Shown: positions 55,929 through 64,000 of the stretch, piece after piece
Layout of the letters: every line of letters starts with the position of its first letter
How positions within the stretch are numbered: the first letter of the stretch is position 1
From: Symbiodinium natans
Taxonomy: Eukaryota > Sar > Dinophyceae > Suessiales > Symbiodiniaceae
Assembly (NCBI GenBank): GCA_905221605.1
Contig: CAJNDS010001657.1
Span: 402,144 to 466,143 of the forward strand
Direction of reading: 5' to 3'
Length of the DNA: 64,000 bases
Notes under the pieces: model-generated
The model's database searches: none
The model's input: the letters and a program-made list of their open reading frames with translations, nothing else
What the model was told of the DNA's origin: nothing
Position numbers and translations under genes: made by a program

Positions 55929-57373
55929 CTAGGCTTGCAAGAGGGACTGGTAGTAGGAGTGCCGCTCATCTGCAGCTTGCTCAATGCCTTTGTACCAGTA
56001 AAGTAACACGGCTGCACGCACGAGAAGGTGCAGCATGAATGCACCCCACAGTACATCATTGGAAAGCGGCTGCGCATGGCTCACGACCCAGAAGACGAGC
56101 AGTGCCAGGAAAGTGGCATCACGCATTTTGTTCGGCTGCGTCGCTCCGACGAAAAGGCCATCCATGAGGTAGGCCGTGAAAGACAAGAGCGGGGCACACC
56201 ACTGCCACGGGAGGTAGGCCTCGGCGTAGGCCACAATAGCTGGATGCGACGTCAAGGTGAGCAGGATCTGCCGGCCGCAAGCGATGTACAGAGCGGTGAA
56301 GGCAAGGCCAAGCAGCAAACCCCAACACATCAACGCACCGAAGACCTGCCTCACCCTCCCGCTGTTGCCCAGGCCGATGGCTTGGCCGACCATCGCTTCG
56401 CCCGCGTTGGCAAAGCCATCCGCCCCGAAGGAAATAAGCATCTGCAGCTGCATCAAGAGGTTGTTCCCAGCCAACGCAGCGCTCCCCAGTTTCGCACTGA
56501 GGGATGTAAAGTCTGTGACCTGGGTGCCACTGGGTGCAGCCAAGGTGTGAAAGCCTAGGAACACTATGGAACACTTCGACTCCCAAGCTCTGGGCTGCGG
56601 GCAATGATCATCATGCACACGGAGCGGATGAGAATGTTGCCATTGAGCGAGGCGAGCTTCGCCAGTTTCGCCGGGCTACAGACCATGGAAAGGTCCAACT
56701 TGACTTGGACATCTTGGACTTGGCCTGGAGCCTCTAGCCATGGCAGCCGCTGCAGGTTCCTCCAGATTTGGTGGCAGCCAAAGGCCAACGCCACGTAATT
56801 GGAGATCGCTGTGGCTGCAGCCACGCCCTGCCCACTTACACAGAAAGCACAGAAGCTGCAATTCCCTCGGTGACTGCCTAGCTTCGGCCTCGATGCCATA
56901 GTCCAGGAAGCGGCCCAGAAGGATACAGAGGAAGGCATTGCAGAGGTTCAAGACAAGGTTGGTCACCAAGGCCACATCCGTCCTCAGAATTCCAGGAGAT
57001 TGAGATTCGCATCCTTTCTTTGAACTTGAAACTGGAACATTGATCTCAAGATTGCTTGCGGACAGAGCTGGGGACTTGACTTGGTGTATTGATGTATTGA
57101 TGATGTTTAGTGCTTTAATGCTCGGCGGTCCTCTGGATGTTGATAAGCCAAGCCTGGACCACGAAATTGGACAACGCTGCTGGCGTGCCAAACACCTAAA
57201 TCGCACTGCTTGGCTGCGGCGCTGATGACATTGAGACAACGAAAGACATGCCATGAGGATGGTGCCACGACTGAAATACCTGTCCTTTAGGTCAGCTGTG
57301 GCGCGCCCCCATACCCAATCTACAGCCAAGCGGCACGTGTTTGGAAGTAGGCCAAAGCACGTTCCAGTGTTTC
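55929..57373 (-). CDS. MATE family efflux transporter, DinF-like, C-terminal three quarters
   Basis: Multidrug and toxic compound extrusion transporters move organic cations or metabolites out across membranes using H+ or Na+ gradients (established). Exons on the minus strand: 57335-57373 (ETLERALAYFQTR), 57131-57195 (VFGTPAALSNFVVQAWLINI), 56889-56982 (DVALVTNLVLNLCNAF), 56603-56827 (GVAAATAISNYVALAFG; ASLNGNILIRSVCMMI), 55929-56519 (SAALAGNNLLMQLQ; ANAGEAMVGQAIG; TAYLMDGLFVGATQPNKMRD; stop TAG). All joins are in phase and give about 337 residues; the family is about 440, so N-terminal exons are missing or lie further right. Introns are 61-148 nt; three start GC, one GA. Helices fit the family's C-terminal half. 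Confidence 0.9.
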
Positions 57374-57489
57374 CTCACAGGGGAGCTCGGGAGGCAGGTG
57401 TGTAACCACAATAAGAAAACGAAGGGGGAACCGCGACAAGGAATCCAGGAGCCACAATAAGAAACGCATGGTAATCATGATAAGGAGAG

Positions 57490-57690
57490 GCCTCTTCTGG
57501 GGTCTCTTCGGGGCCTCTCTCTGGGGCTCTCCGGGCCTTCAAAGCTTGTTTGGGGTCTTTTCGGGGCCTTTCTTTGGGGTTCTCCGGGCTTCGGAACTTG
57601 TTTGGGGCTCTCCGGGCCGGAACTTGTTTGGGGCTCTCGCAGGGCCTTCGGAGCCTGTTTCGGATCCTGTTTGGGGCTCTTCTAGGGTGG
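57490..57690. repeat. GGGGCTCTCCGGGCCTT-type tandem repeat
   Basis: Four to five imperfect copies of a 40-45 bp unit containing TTGTTTGGGG and CTCTCCGGGCC. It lies upstream of the most N-terminal MATE exon found. Confidence 0.8.
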
Positions 57691-57694
57691 TTCA

Positions 57695-58100
57695 GAGTTT
57701 AGGATTGAGGAGTTCACCCGAAACCGTAAACCCTCAACTCTAAACTCTAAACCTAGGCTTGGGTCGTAGAGGCTCGAGGGGTGAGGGGGGTTCAGGTCTC
57801 AGCGATTCCCTTGTCGACTCGAACTCTCACTCCTAAGAAAGACTCTTCGGAGCACGCCTTCTGTTACACAGACATTACACCGCATGGTCTTTGGGACATG
57901 TTGGGCTTTAAAGCCACAAAGGATGACATGTTTAGAGCTTTAAGCCCCAAGCCCTAAACCCTCAACTTTCTACGTTCCTTGAACCTTGGGACGTCCCCTC
58001 TTACACGAACAGTCCGTAATACGGGTCATAGTACCCCCCCCCCCCCCAGCAGAATCCCCATTAAGGACTGTTAGTATAAGGAGGCATACACCAACTTCAA
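57695..58100. other. No gene seen; degenerate telomere-like and C-run sequence
   Basis: CCCTCAACTCTAAACTCTAA, ACC and later AAGCCCTAAACCCTCAAC are degenerate CCCTAAA-type words. A run of 15 C lies near 58040. Confidence 0.5.
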
Positions 58101-58104
58101 CCCT

Positions 58105-58450
58105 AAACTCCCTAGGCCCCTGCAGGAGCCCTGTCCGGGTGGTCTTCGCTTGCGCAACGACTGCAACGGAGGCTCCCGGAGCTTGGGCGGGCGAGGGTCC
58201 CGGGAGCCCTGTCCGGGTGGTTTTCGCCTGCGCAACGGAGGCTCCCGAAGCTTGGGAGGGTCCCGGGAGCCCTGTCCGGGTGGTTTTCGCTTGCGAAACG
58301 ACTGCAACGGAGGCTCCCGGAGCTCTGGCTTTCGCTTGCGAAACGTCTGCAACGGATGCTCCCGGAGCTTGGGCGGGCGAGGGTCCCGGGAGCCCTGTCC
58401 GGGCGGTTTTCGCTTGCGAAACGACTGGCAAAACTTGGGCCTCTCCCGAA
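58105..58450. repeat. GGAGCCCTGTCCGGGTGG minisatellite, about four irregular copies
   Basis: Units hold GGGAGCCCTGTCCGGGTGG, TTTTCGCTTGCGAAACGACT and GGAGGCTCCCGGAGCTTGGG. Unit length varies because the GCGGGCGAGGGTCCC part is missing in some copies. Frames on both strands stay open with Gly/Arg/Ser or Pro/Gly runs. Confidence 0.85.
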
Positions 58451-58924
58451 TAGGGCCCTAGTAAAAAGCAAAGCTTGGGCGTCTCGTGAACAACGTGTTG
58501 ACGCACATGGCAGAGCACTTTGGCCTTATCGGGGTAAAGGGGTCGCTTTGCCAACTTTTTTTCAGTCGCCTAGCACGCTCAAAAACATGATCGCCTCTCC
58601 AACTCTTGGGGGGACTGCACAACGACCACAGAAGGCTTGAGAGAAACATGAGCTTAGACTAGATGATCATGCATATAATTCAGCATATTTTCCTTATTGA
58701 GCCGGGCGAATAGAAGTCCTCTAACTTACAAGTTGCCCGCCGAAGATTCACAAAATGATAGAGAACTAGAGCGAACTTTAATGCAGAAACACCGGTTATT
58801 TAGCAAGCTCCAGTGGTGTTGTATTAAACCTGCAGATGTTCCTTAACATCAGACCCTGGAGAGAACAATTACAAGCAAGCATGAAGCTCGTTAACTTGTC
58901 TAGCATCGTGAACCAGTTTCTAGT

Positions 58925-59818
58925 TTACTTCTTTCTTCTTCTTCTTGGAACTGCTGGGCAGCTCTGCCGCCGGGGCCTTTGTGATCCTAGCCTTCTCCTG
59001 TATGCAAAAAGCCAAACCACACACCAACTTGTCTCGCTGCTCGACCATGCTCGAAGCCCTGTTAGTTCAGACTGTGTTCGAAGGTGATCTCCGACTAGGA
59101 TAGCACAAGCAGCTGGCCAAGCATTTATTTCCAGAAAACGAGCAGGAGGAAGCAGCAACTCCCGCGAAAGGCACAGGTGCTGTGCCCGTGCACGCAGCGC
59201 TCGAACGTCGCACGTCCGCTCCTCATGGACCGCCAACGACAGTTCTTCCAAAAGCAATTTCTTATCCAGAATGACGTGGGCATCGTGTAGGTCAACGGGG
59301 CTCAACCCTGCTGCAGTTGAGCGGTTTATCGCGGCGATCAAGGTTTCCGATTTGACAGCCGGGCCCAAATCTGAGCACAGGATCAAGTCGTTCCGCGCAC
59401 TGCAAGCGCCTGCGCCTGTCCTCCACTATCGAAGCTGCATCTGCAGCAAGCTCGAGAATGAGGTTTGGAGCCTCAACGCCAAGACTGGCAGCTCTTGTTG
59501 ATGCGCTGATTCCAAAATACACTCAGGGTGAAGCCAACCCTGCTCGCGGTCTACCCCGCATCGTAAGCTCCATACTCTACGATAGCAATGGGCGCAGAAC
59601 GTCCTCTCAATCTTGCCATCGAAGTGCTCGCAAGAATACCCATCGCATTGCAACATGGTGGCTCCAGCGGAGCTGATCGCCTCAGACTCGGGCTTCGCGG
59701 GCTCCATGATTTCTCGCTTATCGGAATCCTTGTCGCAAGCCGTGCTCGTGCCCTGGATTCTTGGTCTCTTGCAAACCTCGGAGCAGCTGGCCACATCCTC
59801 TGGCGCCCTCTTGCCCAC
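58925..59818 (-). CDS. Probable minus-strand gene with Cys/His-rich segment
   Basis: From 59818 the frame reads EVCKRPRIQG (a basic cluster), then KREIMEPAKPESEAISS, CDGYSCEHFDGKIERTFCAH, CYRRVWS and GWLHPECI; the spacing of Cys and His suggests a zinc-binding fold (inference). Further down, two frames continue: 59300-59470 (LAADAASIVEDRRRR) and 59170-59386 (SETLIAAINRSTAAGLSPVD, DAHVILDKKLLLEELSLAVH). The frame change between them needs an intron I could not place. Family not recognised. Confidence 0.45.
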
Positions 59819-60425
59819 AACTCGTCTCCTAGGTTCATGACGCTCAAAGCCGCTGCTCTGGGAAGAACTTGTGGGTGCTCGCGCAGGCAGCTAGTGAAAG
59901 GCACTTCTGAACTTCTGCCGCGATGTAGTGTGAGCGCCCTGCTTCTTGCGCTTCTCGCCGGGATGACCCTGACCATGATTTCACAACGTTCGTGCTGCAC
60001 GCATGGCTATACGGCGCAAACACATTCAGCTGTGACCGAAACAGGGCAAAGTTACGGGATTGCGACGGGCTGCCCCAATGCTGCGCTTCACGCACGCTAG
60101 TTTGGGAACGCGGCTTCAAAACTTTAGGTAGCACGCTTGGTTGCGTTTGTCGCAGTCATGTCAGGCTCACAATTTTCTTGCGTTGAGGGTTTAGGGGCTT
60201 GGTTTCGGGGCTTGGGATTTGAGTGGCTGAGAGAACCCCCCCCAAAAAAAAAAAAAACCTCCCTAAATTACCCTTGCAAGGAAGCATACTTTTACTTTTT
60301 GGAGGGTTCTTGAACAACCAAAACCCGGAACCCAATCACACCAGGGCCCGGGCCGTTTTGATGGCATCCAAATCGTCATTCGCCTCCTTCCAGACAACGT
60401 TGTCCACCTGTAACGGGTCTAATTT

Positions 60426-60460
60426 GGGGTTAGGGCCGTTAGGGTTTAGGGCTTAGGCTG
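60426..60460 (+). repeat. Degenerate TTTAGGG tract
   Basis: TTGGGGTTAGGGCCGTTAGG then GTTTAGGGCTTAGG. Confidence 0.6.
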
Positions 60461-60684
60461 TGGAGGGTTGTGGAGGTCGAAGCCGGGATTCTCACCTTCA
60501 AAGGAGGAGTCTTAGGGGTGTGATGTGTGTGCCTAAACACGAAACCGACGAAACCCCATACCCTAGGATCCCAAGTACTTGGCGTTTCGCCACGCCAGGA
60601 TCTTCGGTGAGCAACTCCAGGGCTTTCCGCTTGCGGGCTTAGCTTAGGCAACATGATCGACTCCAGGTGTGTCGTGGCCCTACC

Positions 60685-60750
60685 AAAGCGCTTAGGGCCT
60701 AGGGCCTAGGGTTTGATTAGGGTTGAGGGTTTAACTCTAGGGTTTAGAGT
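60685..60750 (+). repeat. Degenerate TTTAGGG tract
   Basis: CTTAGGGCCTAGGGCCTAGG, GTTTGATTAGGGTTGAGGG and CTCTAGGGTTTAGAG. Confidence 0.65.
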
Positions 60751-60829
60751 CAAGTAAGTGTGTTCTACCAGTCACTAATTGCGATGCAAAGCCATCTGCT
60801 ATCCATCCAAACGATGCGCGTGACGATCG

Positions 60830-61300
60830 TACGCCGTGTCCGGCACGGGGTGCATTTTCTCCTCCCCAGGGTGCGATTTCTTTTTTGATGCGCCGTCGTG
60901 GACCCTTGCAAGTCTCACTCACTCAATTCCGCTCTGGGACGGGGTTTCACGCACATTTACAAGTCATGTACATAACAGCAGCGTGCGACTGCGCAGCAAA
61001 AAAGCACGGTTCGTTTTTTGCTGCCCCGTCGCGGGCCCTGCACAGGCGTGTTTTTTTCTCCGCACAGGGCGTTTGGATTTTTTGCTGCACCGTCGCGTAC
61101 CCGGGACTCACTCACTCACTTGAGCTCTGCGCCGTCGCAGGCCCGGGACTCACTCACTCACTTCCGCCTTTTCGGCTTCGCAATCCACCGTGGCCGACTG
61201 CAGAGCAAAAAAACGGGCGGGGTTTGACACACATTTACCAAAAAAACGGTGGGCGACCGCACAGCAAAAAAACATGGGTTCCGTTTTTAAGATCAGGATC
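60830..61300. repeat. Interleaved degenerate repeats (GCCGTCGC...CACTCACTCACTT and GACTGCGCAGCAAAAAA)
   Basis: (C)GCCGTCGCAGGCCCGGGACT, CACTCACTCACTT-like copies start near 60893, 61084 and 61130, with a shorter one near 61019. Between them lie GCGACTGCGCAGCAAAAAA-like copies near 60985, 61192 and 61252, each followed by a G/T-rich stretch. No gene is called here. Confidence 0.7.
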
Positions 61301-61309
61301 AGATTTTGC

Positions 61310-61566
61310 ATGGCAAGGGTGCGCCTCTTTTCGGACCTGAGCCGTCCAGAAACTATTGTTGAGAGCTGACAAGCGTCTAATCCTAAGCCCTTAAGTGCCA
61401 AGCCCAGAAACCTATGCCTGCACAGCCCAAACCCCGATGCGCACATCCTCGGCTGGACCTAACCAAGCGGTGCCTCGTGAGCCACACAGCTTTCACAGCA
61501 GCCCATGGCGTCCCAAAGGCAGATAAGCTACTCTGGTTCCAAAGCATCATATGCATGTGCGTGTAA

Positions 61567-61610
<44 letters not shown>

Positions 61611-62450
61611 CATTTGTGTATATACACATATGTTGTGAACTCTCCATCTGTATGTGATTGCATGAATGTGTGTGTGTGCGCGTGTGCGCATGGCGTATGC
61701 CGTGGTGTAGACGACTTTGCTCAAGACGTTGCTGCAGAGAAATAAACGATGGATGAGTGACGGCGCATCGGCGAGGCCCTGCGTCCTGGCCCTGACCATG
61801 TGCCGCCGGCGCTGGAGACTGAGGGGGAATTGTCTAATCAGCTTTAGTACTAGTACTGACAACGAGTATCCGAATCCCGGCGCTTGGTGCTGATTGGGGG
61901 GGAGGGATATAAAGCTGGGGGGGAAGGCTACAGTGCTACGGGGTCCAAATTTAGTAATCGAGATCCTGTGTATCACACGGGGCTGATTGTAACTCTGAAA
62001 ACCGCTTTTGTTCGGCCTTCGATGCCCATGTCCCGGTCTACTGCTGGTGAGTAGGGCGAGTGAAGCTCGCATCATGTTTGGAGCTCCGAGTGGAAGACGT
62101 GGAGGGTGTCGCAAGTGGACTCGGAAGTGGCTCCTGGGCTCTGGGCTCTGGGCTCTGAGAAAAGGCCTTCTTTAAAGCATCCTTAGCTCATCCCATCCTA
62201 CCCGATCTCCTGCTTGGAAGATCATTTTGGCACCCCTTCTTAAGCTTGTCTTAGGAGTCTATTGAAAATACCAGCCCGAAAAGAATTCAGCAAAGGTTTT
62301 ATGGACGGCATCTAACATGTACATACAGAAAGCTGCAAGGCTGAAATGTGCTCAAATGCAGAGTGCATCATCCAGTGGCAGTCACACAGGGCTGCCATGT
62401 TGAATTCGACATCACGCACGCAGCTTATTTAACCCCAGAAAACTAGTCAA
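61310..62450. other. No supported gene
   Basis: Apart from the TA run and a GGGCTCTG triplicate near 62138-62155, I see no feature. A long minus frame (61383-62114) runs through the TA repeat as Tyr-Ile, so it is not credible as one exon. Confidence 0.45.
61567..61606. repeat. TA microsatellite
   Basis: About 19 TA units. Confidence 0.95.
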
Positions 62451-62451
62451 C

Positions 62452-62652
62452 ATGGCCACAAACAAACATGGATCGACCACCTGTTCCAGTACTTCCAAGC
62501 AGTCGTCTCATCAGATGCGAGAACAAATGCACGCTTCTAGTTCTTTTCGGGGCGACGCGCCTCCTCACATTATGAACCTTATCACCTCATCGTACAACTG
62601 GATCCATAGGCTGCGCGATAAGGCTCGCAACAGCACCAAATCAACTACATGA
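62452..62652 (+). CDS. Complete small ORF, 66 residues
   Basis: Starts with ATG in a favourable context (GTCAACATGGCC) and reads MATNKHGSTTCSSTSKQSSH, then QMREQMHASSSFRGDAPPH and IMNLITSSYNWIHRLRDKAR to TGA. Ser/Thr-rich N-terminus and an amphipathic C-terminal helix. No family recognised and no neighbour exons found. Confidence 0.4.
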   Translation: MATNKHGSTTCSSTSKQSSHQMREQMHASSSFRGDAPPHIMNLITSSYNWIHRLRDKARNSTKSTT

Positions 62653-63369
62653 TAAAGGCCTTCGAGGGCCTGTAGGACCTGGGTGTGGAGGGTTTGGGGG
62701 GCAAGGGGGGGAATTTAGGCTACGCCACTCCTCTGAAGGAAAGCTGAGCAAAACCCAAAAAAATGCACACCGCAGCCGCGGATTACGAAAACAACTCTTG
62801 CTATTGTGCCCTATAGCACAGCTATGGCAGGTTGTTCTGCTACACTTTTTTTACGACAAGATATGTATAGATTTCAACTGGTTTTGTATGTCCAGGCTGG
62901 GACGCCGAGGAGCGTAGGCGAAGGTGCCAGGGGAGAAGGCCATGGCGCCGAGCAATGGCACCCAGCCGAAGTCGAGCCTCCGAGCGAAGTCTTTGGGTTC
63001 TCTGCGGTGCCCCGATTCTTGTGTTTCCCGTTTCTTTTTTGTGTTGAGAGGGGGGGCGCCTAGGCCCCCTGATTCCCGGCGATTCTTTTGGAGCATCCAA
63101 AAGTGGACCATCATGCGCTTTGCCCTCCTGCGGGTCTGAGCTCCGCAGTGGATTATAAGATATTCGAGCCCTGGAGGCCCTTTTTTGAAGATTGGTGGTT
63201 TGGGATGTTTGGGAGAAAAGGTGCTTTTGCCAAGGCTTTAGCTCAAAGGCCATTTGAGATGGTCTTTAGCTTATCATGCTTGTTGACTCATCTTGACTCT
63301 CATCTTCATCTTGACTGATTCAATCTTGAGATCCCCCGTGAGTGCAGTGGGTGCAGTCAGTGCAGCGTT

Positions 63370-63744
63370 GTGACAAAAATCGGGGGTTGTGCAGGTTGCC
63401 ACTGGGCCTCGCACCAATGCCTTCTGGCCAAAGTTAACTGTCACACACAACCCTCATTTTTATGTAGAAGCTTCTTTGAGGGTGGCTTAGATACTTCAAT
63501 ATCTCTAACACAACGAACTTTCGGAGACTCGAAAAAATGTGGAATCTTTGTTCATTCATCCCAGGAGCAGATCCATGACGAAGCCAGTCGCGTTGTCAAC
63601 GAACATGCCTCGATACACAAACTCTCTCTTTGGATCTCTCTGTCGATCTCCGGGATCTGCTTAAAAGACACTTCTCGGAAGGAGAAGGTATGTGTTTGGA
63701 AAAGAAAGAAGATATGTTTCTCTGTCAATACGTGTGTGCTATAA
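63370..63744 (+). CDS. Possible plus-strand ORF
   Basis: Plus frame of 124 codons containing LTQRTFGDSKKCGIFVHSSQ and EQIHDEASRVVNEHASIHKL. The 3' part turns basic and Cys-rich and may not be coding. Minus strand partly open. Not recognised. Confidence 0.3.
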   Translation: MTKIGGCAGCHWASHQCLLAKVNCHTQPSFLCRSFFEGGLDTSISLTQRTFGDSKKCGIFVHSSQEQIHDEASRVVNEHASIHKLSLWISLSISGICLKDTSRKEKVCVWKRKKICFSVNTCVL

Positions 63745-64000
63745 TAAGCGACTCTGTGAGCCATTTGTTGTTCGACTTTATTGTACGAGAATGTACACAT
63801 ATTTCAATCCAATATTACTGCCAAAGTCCAAGAAAATGCATCGACGAATCCCTTGCTCCGTCCGGGCCCCGCAAAAAGGGGACAAGTTACAGATGTTTCA
63901 GCCCCCCTGTCCTTCCACCGGGTTTGTGGTAGGGCTTGGATTGTATAAGGGTTGCCATGGATTTCTGCGTTGAGTGGTGTTCTGTTCAGGGCTCTAGGGT

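Noticed and set aside
1-64000. Relics of the dinoflagellate spliced leader (CCGTAGCCATTTTGGCTCAAG)
   Set aside because: I looked for the leader on both strands by eye and did not see a convincing copy; partial words such as CCGTAGCC at 30202 are too short.
1-64000. tRNA, rRNA, CRISPR arrays, bacterial operators or riboswitches
   Set aside because: None seen. Tandem repeats here lack spacer structure, and no cloverleaf or rRNA core sequence was recognised by eye.

Overview
The window looks like nuclear DNA of a dinoflagellate, most likely a Symbiodiniaceae-like alga (inference). Reasons: there are no bacterial-style gene arrays; the two genes I can identify by homology are cut into many tiny exons; most of their introns start with GC or GA instead of GT and end AG|G; TTTAGGG telomere-type repeats sit inside the DNA; and satellites, minisatellites and GC-rich hairpin repeats are everywhere. 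I read all splice sites by eye from frame continuity and family motifs. They are models, not transcript-backed.

Layout. 1-2.7 kb: a 95-bp satellite, a GTGATGTGCGTGAT repeat, a purine tract and an in-frame 111-bp duplication. 2.9-5.1 kb: plus-strand exons, including a two-exon small gene (4706-5078). 5.3-6.3 kb: minus-strand exons. 6.5-12.1 kb: mostly repeats (two blocks of a G-run/C-run hairpin family, CCTT, 54-bp and ~66-bp minisatellites, an R-S-R arrangement of dispersed repeats) around a degenerate minus-strand region at 8.0-9.6 kb. 12.9-20.9 kb: a run of probable minus-strand exons of unknown function. 21.5-27.4 kb: a minus-strand tRNA m1A58 methyltransferase catalytic subunit gene (TRM61 family), at least 14 exons, with one 2.4-kb intron packed with repeats. 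28.2-28.8 kb: a decamer minisatellite. 28.8-33.1 kb: minus-strand exons plus a perfect TTTAGGG array. 35.4-36.6 kb: plus-strand exons. 36.9-49.4 kb: mainly minus-strand exons, including a coiled-coil gene at 43.3-44.8 kb. 49.6-55.1 kb: mainly plus-strand exons, one intron of which is made of TTTAGGG repeat. 55.9-57.4 kb: a minus-strand DinF-like MATE transporter. 58.9-59.8 kb: another minus-strand gene. 60-64 kb: repeats and a few small ORFs.

The genes show no shared pathway. Identified functions are tRNA modification (TRM61) and membrane export of small molecules (MATE). Other exon calls rest on protein-like composition, open frames and flanking splice-type sequence, and many will need transcript evidence. 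Some convincing-looking ORFs fall inside introns of the two solved genes, so single-ORF calls elsewhere carry low to middling confidence.
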